Shown: positions 34,756-43,449 of the stretch, piece by piece
Position numbering within the stretch: the stretch's first letter is position 1
Layout of the letters: the number at the start of each line of letters is the position of its first letter
NCBI GenBank assembly: GCA_964343195.1
Contig: CAYFIR010000037.1
Location: 1-50,509 of the forward strand
Source: CAYVAP01 sp964343195
Lineage (GTDB): Bacteria > Bacteroidota > Bacteroidia > J057
Reading direction: 5' to 3'
Length of the DNA stretch: 50,509 nt
Translations under genes and position numbers: made by a program
Notes under the pieces: generated by a model
Seen by the model: only the letters and a program-made list of their open reading frames with translations
Databases searched by the model: none
Told to the model about the DNA's origin: nothing

Positions 34756-36195
34756 ATGAAGAAGCTACTATTGCTGTGCCTGCTGACCATTGGGCTGGCG
34801 CCTCTCTCAGCCCAGGAACTTTACACTGAGTTCGAAGATCCTTCTTTTGAAAGACCTCTTGGATATGGAGGGATTTGGCGAGGATTCGAGCCTGTATGGC
34901 GATATACCTGCTACACTAACTGGATGAATACACCCAATTGGTTACCTGATCGGCGTTATGGTACGAACGTTACTCCTAAAGATGGAGAGTATTACACGGG
35001 AATGCTTACACGCTACCGGGTAGATCCTGGGCATAACTATGAATGGAGCTACGAATCTATTTCAAGCTTCAGAATAGAATTGGAAGCTGGAGAGTACTTT
35101 TTCTGGATGTATCTGGCCTGGAATGATAGCACCTACTTTAACGTTAACTTACAAAAGTTTGACGATGATTATGGTCATCTCCCCGCCAAAATGCGGGTTG
35201 TGGTGGGGCCGGCTGAATGGACTAGTGTTCTTATTGATTATGGTATTAATGGAAGGCCAGTATATGCCAATAGATTGAGTGATGGCTGCGGCTCAGAAAT
35301 GAAAGAGGTATTTCTTTCTCCCCCTATCACCCACAATGATTGGCGCGCGTATCCGGTTACATTCAAGATAGAGGAGCCTGGGTTTTATATTGTCCGCCTG
35401 GAGAGTGCCATGGCACCAGAGATTGATACGGCTCTGATTGGAGGACATGTGCTGGTGGACGACCTTTCGCCCATCTATCGGGAAAAAATGCCGAAGGTGG
35501 ACCTTCCCGATACTACTTTCTGTGAAGGAGATACGATGGCATTGGCCATCGACACTACTGGTATGCCGGACGTCCAAATTGAATGGGACGACGGATCGAC
35601 CAAACCAGAACGTATTATCACCCAGCCGGGTTTTTACTGGGTAACCACAAGGCGGTTTGGGTTTAGCTTCAGAGATACTCTACGCGTAAGGAAGGCGACT
35701 ATTCCTCCCTTGGAGATAGGGATGGATACGGTTCTCTGCCTGGGAGATGAGTTGCAAGTTGACCTGTCGGATTATTCTCCCGATTACCAGGTTGATTGGA
35801 ACGGATCAGCCCATCCCGGTATCTACACCATCTCACAGCCTGGACATTACACCGCCGAGGCGTATAGTCAGTATTGCTATCGTCGCGATGACTTTGAAAT
35901 TGGCTATCTGGACTGTAGCATGACTTTACAAATGCCAAATGTCTTCACTCCTAATGGGGATGGGCTAAACGATGGTTTTGGCCCCATGGAATATGAAAAC
36001 CTGATTACCTATCAGATTCAGGTCTTTGACCGCTGGGGTCGGCGCTTGTGGACGAGTGGCTCTCCAGATGCCCAATGGGACGGCAGCTATCAGGGGGAGC
36101 CTATGGCCGCAGGCACCTATTTCTGGCAGTGTCGCTACACCAATCAGCGGGGGAATCTGGGGAGTCAGAAGGGAAGCTTGACGTTGTTGAGGTGA
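34756..36195 (+). CDS. T9SS type B sorted surface protein
   Basis: 479 residues from the ATG at 34756, which gives a signal peptide (KKLLLLCLLTIGLAPLSAQ); the frame extends to 34615. An N-terminal domain of about 230 residues (jelly-roll-like, no named family) is followed by two Ig-like/PKD-like segments (VDLPDTTFCEGDTMALAID and LEIGMDTVLCLGDELQVDL). The gliding-motility-associated C-terminal domain comes last: MPNVFTPNGDGLNDGF, IQVFDRWGRRLW and AAGTYFWQCRY. That tail directs export by the type IX system and surface attachment. Cargo function unknown. Confidence 0.9.
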   Translation: MKKLLLLCLLTIGLAPLSAQELYTEFEDPSFERPLGYGGIWRGFEPVWRYTCYTNWMNTPNWLPDRRYGTNVTPKDGEYYTGMLTRYRVDPGHNYEWSYESISSFRIELEAGEYFFWMYLAWNDSTYFNVNLQKFDDDYGHLPAKMRVVVGPAEWTSVLIDYGINGRPVYANRLSDGCGSEMKEVFLSPPITHNDWRAYPVTFKIEEPGFYIVRLESAMAPEIDTALIGGHVLVDDLSPIYREKMPKVDLPDTTFCEGDTMALAIDTTGMPDVQIEWDDGSTKPERIITQPGFYWVTTRRFGFSFRDTLRVRKATIPPLEIGMDTVLCLGDELQVDLSDYSPDYQVDWNGSAHPGIYTISQPGHYTAEAYSQYCYRRDDFEIGYLDCSMTLQMPNVFTPNGDGLNDGFGPMEYENLITYQIQVFDRWGRRLWTSGSPDAQWDGSYQGEPMAAGTYFWQCRYTNQRGNLGSQKGSLTLLR

Positions 36196-36328
36196 GCATG
36201 CAAATGCCTGGTTTGATCCTCCTCCGTCTATTCAGACAACCACAAACCGGGCAACCCACCGCTGTAACAGCCTGACCCTGCGTGTCATTTCTCTGGCAAT
36301 CGCCCCTGTAAAGCCCTATCTTCGCCCT

Positions 36329-36757
36329 ATGAACGGCTTACAAGACCGGTACATCAATCCCTTCACCGATTTTGGCTTCAAAAAACTCTTCGGTGAAGAG
36401 GTCAACAAAGACCTCCTCCTCGACTTCCTCAACCAGTTATTGAAAGAAGAGGAGGGGGAAATTATGTCCTTTTTCAGCCCCGAAGAGCGCCATGCCTACG
36501 AAGATTCGCTGAAGTATTACCGTGACCTCAAAAATGTCATCGACACTGCCTGGGAGGAGGGAAAAGAGGAGGGGTTTGAAGAGGGGTTGGAGAGAGGACG
36601 CGAAGAGGGACTTGAAAAAGGCCGCGAGGAGGGGGAACAGATGGGCATCAAAATGGGTAAGATAGAAATTGCCCGTAAACTATTGAGCCAGGGGATGAGC
36701 CGTGAGCAGGTGCAGGAGATGACGGGGCTAGATGAAGAGGAAATGAAGGGGGTGTAG
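36329..36757 (+). pseudogene. Rpn-family nuclease/transposase with the catalytic core deleted
   Basis: 142 residues. The N-terminus NPFTDFGFKKLFGEEVNKDL and LLLDFLNQLL are the standard start of the PD-(D/E)XK 'Rpn/putative transposase' family. The end (FFSPEERHAYEDSLKYYRDL, then repeated EEGxEEG coiled coil) is the standard tail. Intact members are about 280-310 residues; the intervening nuclease domain with its acidic and Lys residues is absent, with the junction near residues 40-46. The reading frame is preserved. It is most likely a dead remnant, although the coiled coil could still be made. Confidence 0.82.
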
Positions 36758-36981
36758 TTTGGCGAGCTCGCTGCTTACGCCCCAGATGTATGTACTCGCT
36801 AACTACCACCATAGTCTTCAAGTTACTTCTTGTGGTTTATGACCGCTGGATAATGCAAGCATTTGAAGGGAAAACTCGCCATATCAGTCTGCCTGTACCA
36901 TCCCGATAGCCTATTTCCAGTAAACCATTTTCCCCTGCAGCTGGTTCCTTTACCTATCATCAAATTGTAACGCATCGTATC

Positions 36982-38448
36982 TTGCCAACAGCCATCATTG
37001 TAGGAGCCGGAATCGGCGGCATCGCTACCAGCATCAGACTCGCCGCCAAGGGCTATCAGGTTCAGGTCTTTGAGGCCAATGACTATCCCGGAGGAAAGCT
37101 CTCCGAAATTCAGGTTGGAGACTACCGCTTTGACGCGGGGCCCTCGCTGTTTACCCTGCCGGATCAGGTGGAGGAACTGTTTCACCTCGCGGGCAAAAAC
37201 ACCCGCGACTACTTCGCCTACGATGTCCTGGACGTCATCACGCACTACTTCTGGCCCGATGGCTTGCGGATGAAGGCCTTTGCCGAACCTGAAAAATTTG
37301 CCCGGGAAATACAGGATCAGACCGGAGAACCCGCCGCTCAGGTGCTGAAGCTGCTCGCCAAAAGCCGCGAGATTCACGAGGTGACCAACCATGTATTTCT
37401 GGAAAAATCGCTTCACAAACTGGCCACCTACCTGGATCGGGACACCATTCGCTCCATTTTTCAGCTGCACAAGATCGACGCCTTTCGCACCATGCACCAG
37501 GCCAATGCCAGCTACTTCAGGGACCCGCGTCTGGTGCAACTATTTGACCGTTACGCCACCTACAACGGTTCCGACCCCTATCAGGCTCCCGGGACCCTCA
37601 ATGTGATCCCGCACCTGGAGTATCACCTGGGCGCATATTTCCCCAAAGGCGGCATGTACCAGATTACGCAGAGCCTGTATCGCCTTGCCTGCGACCTCGG
37701 GGTGGAGTATCATTTGGGACAGCCGGTTGATCAGATTTTGGTGGAAAATGGCCGGGCCCAGGGCATCAGGGTGGGGGAGGACAAGGTCGCCGCTGACCTG
37801 GTGGTGAGCAATGCAGACGTAGTGCCGACCTACCGTCGTCTGTTGCCCGATCAGGCCGCACCGGAGCGGACCCTCAAGCAGCCGCGAAGTAGTTCGGCGC
37901 TGATTTTTTACTGGGGCATCAAGCGGGAGTTCCCCGAGCTGGACCTGCACAACATCCTTTTTGGCGCCAATTATCAGGAGGAATTTGACTTCATCTGGCA
38001 ACGCAAGCGCATCCACCACGACCCGACAGTGTACATCAACATCACCAGCAAATACAACCCCGGCGATGCCCCGGCGGGCTGTGAAAACTGGTTTACCATG
38101 ATCAACGTGCCCCATGACGATGGCCAGGATTGGGATCGGTTGATCCCAGAAGCACGGCAAAACATCATCACCAAGGTCAGCCAGATGCTGGACGTGGACC
38201 TGGAACCGCTGATCGAAGCAGAGGCCATCCTGGAGCCCCGCACCATTCAGAGCAAGACATCTTCATACCTCGGTGCGCTCTACGGCAGCAGCAGCAACAA
38301 CAAGTTCGCGGCCTTTCTGCGCCACCCAAACTTCAGCCGCAAAATCGACAATCTGTATTTCTGCGGAGGGAGTGTGCATCCCGGGGGCGGTATTCCGCTG
38401 AGCTTGCTGGGAGCGCGGATTGTGGGGGATTTGGTGCCGGAGGGGTAG
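36982..38448 (+). CDS. Phytoene desaturase-like (CrtI-type) FAD oxidoreductase
   Basis: 488 residues starting with TTG at 36982; there is no in-frame ATG between the preceding stop and the FAD motif, and the motif begins five residues in. It has an N-terminal dinucleotide fold (VGAGIGGIATSIRLAAKGY, then VFEANDYPGGK), DAGPSLFTLP, and the C-terminal CrtI signature YFCGGSVHPGGGIPLSLLGA. It could desaturate phytoene or another polyene, or be a related carotenoid isomerase/ketolase. No crtB lies beside it, so the substrate is open. The 224-bp gap before it (36758-36981) shows nothing recognisable. Confidence 0.87.
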   Translation: MPTAIIVGAGIGGIATSIRLAAKGYQVQVFEANDYPGGKLSEIQVGDYRFDAGPSLFTLPDQVEELFHLAGKNTRDYFAYDVLDVITHYFWPDGLRMKAFAEPEKFAREIQDQTGEPAAQVLKLLAKSREIHEVTNHVFLEKSLHKLATYLDRDTIRSIFQLHKIDAFRTMHQANASYFRDPRLVQLFDRYATYNGSDPYQAPGTLNVIPHLEYHLGAYFPKGGMYQITQSLYRLACDLGVEYHLGQPVDQILVENGRAQGIRVGEDKVAADLVVSNADVVPTYRRLLPDQAAPERTLKQPRSSSALIFYWGIKREFPELDLHNILFGANYQEEFDFIWQRKRIHHDPTVYINITSKYNPGDAPAGCENWFTMINVPHDDGQDWDRLIPEARQNIITKVSQMLDVDLEPLIEAEAILEPRTIQSKTSSYLGALYGSSSNNKFAAFLRHPNFSRKIDNLYFCGGSVHPGGGIPLSLLGARIVGDLVPEG

Positions 38449-38478
38449 GGGAATTCCGAATTCGTACTTCGTGATTTT

Positions 38479-39282
38479 CTATTCCGCTGCCTCCAGCGCT
38501 GCCCGTACGCTCCCATGCTTCAACAGCAGCGCCTTGGCTGTTTCGTAGTCCAGGTCTGTTTCAGCCATCACCATCTTGGTGCCACGGTCCACGAGCTTGG
38601 CATTGGAGAGCTGCATATCGACCATCTTGTTGCCCTTGACCCGGCCCAGACGGATCATAACGCTGGTGGAGATCATGTTGAGGATGAGCTTCTGGGCGGT
38701 GCCAGCCTTCATGCGGGTCGAGCCCGTGACAAACTCCGGCCCGACAACGGCCTCGATGGGGTAGTCCACCGCCTGGCTAAGCGGCGCTCCAGCATTGCAG
38801 GTGATACCTGCTGTACCGATGCCGTGGGCCTTGCAGGCCTCGATGGCTCCCAGTACATACGGCGTCGTGCCACTCGCGGTAATCCCGATCACAAAATCCC
38901 CCGCATCCGCCTTGTGTTCCTGCAAATCTTTCCAACCCTGGTTTTGGCTGTCCTCGGCAAATTCCACCGCTTTGCGGATGGCTCCGTCACCCCCGGCAAT
39001 CAGCCCGACCACCCAGCCGTGCGGCACCCCGTAGGTGGGTGGACACTCAGAAGCGTCCACAATGCCCAGGCGACCACTTGTGCCGCTGCCCAGGTAAAAA
39101 AGGCGACCGCCCTCTTTCATGCGGAGGTAGGCCTGCTCGACGACGGCTTCGATCTGCGGCAAAATGCCCGCGATCACCTGCGGGACGGTCTGGTCTTCGC
39201 GGTTGATGTTTTCGAGCAGCTCGCGGGTGGACATCTGCTCCAGGTGGTCGTAGTGGGAGGAGGATTCGGTGGTCTTTTGCAT
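38479..39282 (-). CDS. murQ: N-acetylmuramic acid 6-phosphate etherase
   Basis: 267 residues with a SIS sugar-isomerase fold. Visible family features: FYLGSGTSGRLGIVDASECP (phosphate loop and catalytic Glu), IAGGDGAIRKAVEFAEDS, VIGITASGTTPYVLGAIEAC, and VVGPEFVTGSTRMKAGTAQK. It cleaves the lactyl ether of MurNAc-6-P during cell-wall recycling or uptake of muramic acid. Neither anmK nor a MurNAc transporter is next to it. Convergent with the CrtI-like gene across a 30-bp gap holding an AATTCGTACTTCGTGATT word. Confidence 0.95.
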   Translation of the reverse strand: MQKTTESSSHYDHLEQMSTRELLENINREDQTVPQVIAGILPQIEAVVEQAYLRMKEGGRLFYLGSGTSGRLGIVDASECPPTYGVPHGWVVGLIAGGDGAIRKAVEFAEDSQNQGWKDLQEHKADAGDFVIGITASGTTPYVLGAIEACKAHGIGTAGITCNAGAPLSQAVDYPIEAVVGPEFVTGSTRMKAGTAQKLILNMISTSVMIRLGRVKGNKMVDMQLSNAKLVDRGTKMVMAETDLDYETAKALLLKHGSVRAALEAAE

Positions 39283-39331
39283 GTAGCAAGTTTACGGCCT
39301 GGAGTTGAAAGCTGAAAGTTAAAGGTCGAAA

Positions 39332-39574
39332 GTAGTAGCGCCCCGCAGGTGCGCCCGTTGTCACCAGTGCCAATAGGAGTTTCTCCCTTTGGAGGGAGAG
39401 GCCTGTGCGAAGAGGGAGGAAGTGCCTTCTGCGCGTACGGAGACTCGAAGATTAGCTTGCACGGGATTCGGAGACCCCGCGCAACTGGGGCACTGCTTTA
39501 GCAGTGCCGCTCGTGAGCTTCTCCGAAGCGAAACGTTAAGTCAAAGCGTCTCTGACGCCAGACGTACTTGAAAA
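39332..39574. repeat. Long repeat F, copy 1 (left of T9SS gene)
   Basis: A 243-bp sequence beginning GCGCCCCGCAGGTGCGCC, then CTCCCTTTGGAGGGAGAGG, then a segment with GGAGACCCCGCG. It continues with the perfect hairpin GCACTGC-TTTA-GCAGTGC (39494-39511) and ends with AAGCGTCTCTGACGCCAGAC. A second copy lies at 41198-41391 in the same orientation. The 466-bp gap 39283-39748 consists mostly of this repeat and the partial copy at 39591. Confidence 0.9.
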
Positions 39575-39590
39575 CGGAATGGTAAGTAAG

Positions 39591-39657
39591 TGCCTTCTGC
39601 GCGTACTGAGACGCGAAGACTAGCTTGCACGGGGTTCGGGAGACCCCGCGTAGCTGG
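39591..39657. repeat. Partial internal duplication of repeat F
   Basis: AGTGCCTTCTGCGCGTACTG and the following AGCTTGCACGGGGTT and GAGACCCCGCG duplicate 39420-39486 with a few substitutions. The inner part can pair as CGGGG/CCCCG. Confidence 0.82.
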
Positions 39658-39748
39658 ATTTTCTACGCCACCGAACTTTGTCGAAAAAATGTTGTATCCT
39701 CACGCAGCATGCCGGTAGTTACATTCGTCTAACGAAAAATCGACAACC

Positions 39749-41200
39749 ATGAAGCAGCTAATTCCCCTTTTCTTCATTGCCATACTGCCCGTTGTGGCCT
39801 TTTCCCAAAACTGGCAGCCCCTTGTTCCCGGAAACTATTATCACTATCAGGCAGATGGAGATTCGTTGGTCATCACCCTGTGGGTGGACTCGACAAGCGT
39901 AGTAGGGGACGATAGCGTGTTTTATCTGAATCGGCGAGTGGGAAAGCCTGTTGGAGATAGTTGGTTTGAGGAGTACCGCCTCCTTGATCAGCCCCATTTT
40001 TTGATGAAGGAAATGATCCGGGAAGGCGACTCGGCTTATCGTTTTCAGGATTCGACCACCTTTTACTTGCCGTTGACTACCGAAATCGGGCAATCTTTTT
40101 CTTTCAATCCTGAGCGAAGTCTCACCGCTACGCTGGTTTCTTTTAAGGATTCACTGCTTGGCGGACAATTGGACTCCATTCGTACCTATCAATTAAGCGA
40201 TGGGCAGGAAATGGTCTGGAGCAAGCAGTGGGGTATTTTGAGCTTTGCCGCCTTTGCGCCGGACTCTGGACAATGGCGTCTGATTGGCATCGAGGGAAGA
40301 GATTTCTTGGGGGTGCAGGTACCGAAGTATGACGAATTTTTCGTCTGGGAGGTGGGCGATGTGTTGGAGTACCAATATTCAGCTAGGGGAATGACCCAAT
40401 CGGAAATTGTGCGAGAGAAACTGGAGCTCCTGGGCAAAATGGTGTTAAACGATTCCTGTATTGCCTATTCTGCGGCCAGGTTTGCACGATACTCGGGGTT
40501 TTGGGGGCCTGTGGATTTCGCGTACAACGAGCGGGATACCATATCGTTTACCTTGTGTGATAGCAGCCAACACCACGTGAATCGATATAGTTTTGAGGTG
40601 TTTGAGGAAGAGGTAGAAGAACTCTACGATTCCTATTCCTTCGTCCGGGTATATCGACGGTCAGATGGCAGTTGGATCAAAGCTTTGGGAAACTATGAAA
40701 GTCCATTCGACTACGAAAGTTGGGGGCATGTCTATTTTGTAATGGAAGGGGATACCTTGAAAACTACCTACTACGGATGGACTCCCTACGGTGGAGTGCT
40801 ATATCGAACCGGACAGGGACTGGTGCATGAATACCTCGACTACCAGTTATCGGAGCACCTGGGAGATAGTGTATTAGTCGCTTACCAGACTGCCACCGAT
40901 ACCTTCGGTACTCTCTCTCCGGATTCTGCTTTGATAGTTTCTATCCGACTTTCTGATGAAAGGGAATTATCGCTAAAAACCTACCCTAATTCCTTCTCCC
41001 GCACCCTGAACCTCCAGTGGGACACCCAGGTCCTCGGCACAGCGCAGACTTTCCTGCTACAAAATGCCCAGGGGCAGACGGTTCTGCGGCGCAGGCTTTC
41101 CGGCCCGGAGGCTCGCTGGGAATTACCAGAACTGCCAGGTGGGGTGTACTACTTGCGCATCGAAGGGCATGCAGGAGGCGTTGCCCTCCGTCGGTTGTAG
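39749..41200 (+). CDS. T9SS type A sorted secreted protein, function unknown
   Basis: 483 residues with a signal peptide (PLFFIAILPVVAFSQ). The body is rich in beta strands and 'WQPLVPGNYYHYQADGDS' style sequence, with no recognised enzyme motif. The last 75 residues form a type IX secretion sorting domain: LSLKTYPNSFSRTLNLQWD, LLQNAQGQTVLRRRLSG and ELPGGVYYLRI. It would be exported through the outer membrane and the tail removed. Repeat F lies on both sides, and the right copy begins within the stop codon. Confidence 0.87.
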   Translation: MKQLIPLFFIAILPVVAFSQNWQPLVPGNYYHYQADGDSLVITLWVDSTSVVGDDSVFYLNRRVGKPVGDSWFEEYRLLDQPHFLMKEMIREGDSAYRFQDSTTFYLPLTTEIGQSFSFNPERSLTATLVSFKDSLLGGQLDSIRTYQLSDGQEMVWSKQWGILSFAAFAPDSGQWRLIGIEGRDFLGVQVPKYDEFFVWEVGDVLEYQYSARGMTQSEIVREKLELLGKMVLNDSCIAYSAARFARYSGFWGPVDFAYNERDTISFTLCDSSQHHVNRYSFEVFEEEVEELYDSYSFVRVYRRSDGSWIKALGNYESPFDYESWGHVYFVMEGDTLKTTYYGWTPYGGVLYRTGQGLVHEYLDYQLSEHLGDSVLVAYQTATDTFGTLSPDSALIVSIRLSDERELSLKTYPNSFSRTLNLQWDTQVLGTAQTFLLQNAQGQTVLRRRLSGPEARWELPELPGGVYYLRIEGHAGGVALRRL

Positions 41201-41391
41201 CGGCGCCCCGCAGGTGCGCCTGATGTTCCCAGTGCCACGGCGCGTATCTCCCTTTGGAGGGAGAGGCCTGTGCGAAGAGGGGAACTGGGGATGGTTATGA
41301 CCTTAAGCACTGCTTTAGCAGTACCGCTCGTGAGCTTCTCCGAAGCGAAACGTCAAGTCAAAGCGTCTCTGACGCCAGACGTACCTGGAAA
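41198..41391. repeat. Long repeat F, copy 2 (right of T9SS gene)
   Basis: A direct repeat of 39332-39574, 194 bp because one internal segment is replaced by unrelated DNA (about 41285-41307). Shared parts include GCGCCCCGCAGGTGCGCC, CTCCCTTTGGAGGGAGAGG, GCTCGTGAGCTTCTCCGAAG and AAGCGTCTCTGACGCCAGAC. The first bases overlap the TAG of the preceding gene. Confidence 0.9.
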
Positions 41392-41420
41392 CCCCGTCCC
41401 GTTTATGACATAAACCCTTG

Positions 41421-41455
41421 AACTCCCAACTCCCAACTCCCAACTCCCAACTCCC
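41421..41455. repeat. Heptamer array AACTCCC
   Basis: Five perfect AACTCCC units, ending 5 bp before the galM stop codon, in the convergent gap. The unit differs by one base from the AACTCCG array at 43392. Confidence 0.93.
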
Positions 41456-41460
41456 TCCAT

Positions 41461-42501
41461 CTACCACCCAAACCGATGCACCGTCACATGCTCATACACT
41501 TCGCCGGGACGGAGGACCGTGCTGGGGAAGTTGGGCTGGTTGGGGGAGTTGGGGAAACCCTGGGTTTCCAGGCAGAGCGCCTGATAGGGTTGGTACTCGA
41601 CGCCGCCTTTGCCGACGGGCCCGTTGAGAAAGTTGCTGGTGTAAAACTGAACGCCGTGATGTGTGGTCATCAGCTCCAGGGTGCGACCTGAGTGAGGATC
41701 TCGCACTTTGGCGAAGGACTGTAGCTGCCCGTTCCAGTTGGGAACCACGAGGTTATGGTCAAAACCCAGGCGGTCCCTGACCTGTGGATCGCTGGTTGCG
41801 AGGCCATCGCCGATGCGCTTCATTACACGAAAATCAAAGTCAGTCCCCTCCACGGATTTTATTTCCCCGGTGGGAAGGCCGTCTGGATCTACCGGGGTAA
41901 AATGAGTGGCGATCATCTCCAGTTCGTGGTCTTGGATGCTGCCTTCGCCGCGCAGGTTGAAGTAGCCGTGGTGGGTAAGGTTGACGACGGTGGGTGCATC
42001 AGTGGTGGCGTGGTACTCGATGCGCAGGTCATTGGCATTCGTCAGGCGAAAGGTGACCCTCACCTCCAGGTTGCCGGGGTAGCCTTCCTCCCCATCTGGG
42101 CTGAGGTAGCGAAATTCCACAGCATCGTGGTCGGGAGTGGAAACGTCCTTGCCCTCCCACACCCGATGATCAAAACCCACAGTACCGCCGTGGAGGTGGT
42201 GGGGGCCGTTGTTCACGACGAGCTTGTAAGTGTTGCCGTCCAGTTCAAACTGGCCATTAGCTATCCGATTGCCAAAGCGGCCAATCAGGGTGTTGAAAGC
42301 AGGGTGATCGCCCAGGAATTGTTCCCATTCGTCAAAACCCAGCACGACGTCGGTCAGTTTACCCTGTGCATCGGGTACCAGGAGCGACATGAGCGTGCCG
42401 CCAAAGTTGGTGAATCTGGCCACCATGCCATTTGCATTGCGGAGGGTATAGAGCTCGATGGGCTGACCGTCAGGGGTTTGGCCTAAGTGCGTGGTTTGCA
42501 T
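41461..42501 (-). CDS. galM: Aldose 1-epimerase (mutarotase)
   Basis: 346 residues, normal for GalM. Visible motifs: RFTNFGGTLMSLLVPD, the substrate-binding NGPHHLHGGTVGFD with its catalytic-region His pair, NLTHHGYFNLRG, DPDGLPTGEIKSV, GFDHNLVV and GVQFYTSNFLNG. It interconverts alpha and beta sugar anomers. No signal peptide, so cytoplasmic. Monocistronic; no galactose genes nearby. Confidence 0.95.
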   Translation of the reverse strand: MQTTHLGQTPDGQPIELYTLRNANGMVARFTNFGGTLMSLLVPDAQGKLTDVVLGFDEWEQFLGDHPAFNTLIGRFGNRIANGQFELDGNTYKLVVNNGPHHLHGGTVGFDHRVWEGKDVSTPDHDAVEFRYLSPDGEEGYPGNLEVRVTFRLTNANDLRIEYHATTDAPTVVNLTHHGYFNLRGEGSIQDHELEMIATHFTPVDPDGLPTGEIKSVEGTDFDFRVMKRIGDGLATSDPQVRDRLGFDHNLVVPNWNGQLQSFAKVRDPHSGRTLELMTTHHGVQFYTSNFLNGPVGKGGVEYQPYQALCLETQGFPNSPNQPNFPSTVLRPGEVYEHVTVHRFGW

Positions 42502-42605
42502 GGGAGGAAGGAATTCGTGATTGGTTAAAAATAGATCGCTGCGCTGCGGGATCGCTACACTGCCAGAAAGGCAACAAATATTTTCTTTTCTGACTTCTCC
42601 TTCGC

Positions 42606-43103
42606 CTACTCTTCTCGACTCAGTTCTTCAAAAAGTCCCGTTTGACGGTTCTTGCGGACGTTGTCCCAGTGAAAATAGCGGCCGTTCATGACGACGTACA
42701 CTCCAGCAGGCAATGTCTGCACAAAGGCCATGGCGCTTCCCAGATTGAAAAAACCATCTGACGACCCAAAGCGATAGGGGACCATGGCTCCGGTAATGAC
42801 AATAGTCTTGCCAAATACTTTGCTTGCCAGGATCTTGGCGGTTTCTACCATGGTGTCTGTCCCATGGGTAACAAGGATGTGTTCTTCGTTGCAGGTAATG
42901 CAGTTTCGGGCAATGAGCTCCCGGTCCTGATCGGTCATTTCCAGGCTGTCGATCATCATCAGGGTGCGCAGGCGCACATCAATGGTATTTCGTCCCAATC
43001 GCAGCATTTCCGGAACCTGGGTGTCTTCAAAAAAAAGCTTCCCACGGATCAGGTCGTAGTTTTTGTCAAATGTCCCGCCTGTAACGAAAATGCGAACGGT
43101 CAT
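42606..43103 (-). CDS. Short asparaginase-domain protein
   Basis: 165 residues equal to the N-terminal domain of type I/II L-asparaginases: the first active-site threonine in VTGGTFDKNYD (Thr11), the second motif VTHGTDTMVETAK, and the Lys-region equivalent ITGAMVPYRFGSSDG. The usual C-terminal domain (about 150 residues) is missing, but the protein ends cleanly and single-domain homologues of this length occur widely, so it is not obviously broken. Activity on asparagine is not assured. Confidence 0.87.
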   Translation of the reverse strand: MTVRIFVTGGTFDKNYDLIRGKLFFEDTQVPEMLRLGRNTIDVRLRTLMMIDSLEMTDQDRELIARNCITCNEEHILVTHGTDTMVETAKILASKVFGKTIVITGAMVPYRFGSSDGFFNLGSAMAFVQTLPAGVYVVMNGRYFHWDNVRKNRQTGLFEELSREE

Positions 43104-43278
43104 GAAGGAAATGGGTGAAGGTATGGCTTGTTGTTATGAAAAGACGAAGCTAAATAAAAGGTCGTTGATTTGGAATTTTCACGCTGGGTTTTCACCTCAT
43201 AGGGTAAAGGATGGCATGTTGCTCACGCGGCTTTCACGCGGCAGAGAGGGGAGTCGGCTATCTGTCAGGTGCCTTGGG

Positions 43279-43447
43279 GAATTAAGTAATTACCCATTCG
43301 TGATTCGTATAAAGTGCTCCCCAGTAGTGCTTGCAGAGTGAAGTAATGAACCAATTTAGAATTGGGCAAATTGCTGATCAGTAACACTTTAAACTCCGAA
43401 CTCCGAACTCCGAACTCCGAACTCCGAACTCCGAACTCCGAACTCCC
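43279..43447. repeat. Composite repeat with heptamer array AACTCCG
   Basis: It begins AATTAAGTAATTACCCATTC and AAAGTGCTCCCCAGTAGTGC (module C, as at 29680). A second module C variant follows (GATCAGTAACACTTTAAACT, 43375). It ends with seven perfect AACTCCG units (43392-43440) and one AACTCCC, 2 bp before the dehydratase stop codon. The remainder of the gap 43104-43449 has no gene. Confidence 0.92.
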
Positions 43448-43449
43448 AA

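Noticed and set aside
36823..38160. Two long minus-strand ORFs (36823-37539 and 37540-38160)
   Set aside because: Antisense shadows of the CrtI-like oxidoreductase.
38515..39315. 266-residue plus-strand ORF
   Set aside because: Antisense to murQ and without recognisable domains.
39332..41391. Composite transposon
   Set aside because: Neither copy of repeat F has coding capacity for a transposase and the enclosed gene is a secreted protein; described as a repeat-flanked gene only.
41755..42486. 243-residue plus-strand ORF
   Set aside because: Antisense shadow of galM.
42606..43103. Asparaginase as a truncated pseudogene
   Set aside because: The single-domain form has a clean end, intact active-site threonines and known homologues of the same size, so it is listed as a normal gene.
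43392..43447. CRISPR-like array
   Set aside because: Units are 7 bp with no spacers and no cas genes in the window; it is a simple tandem repeat.
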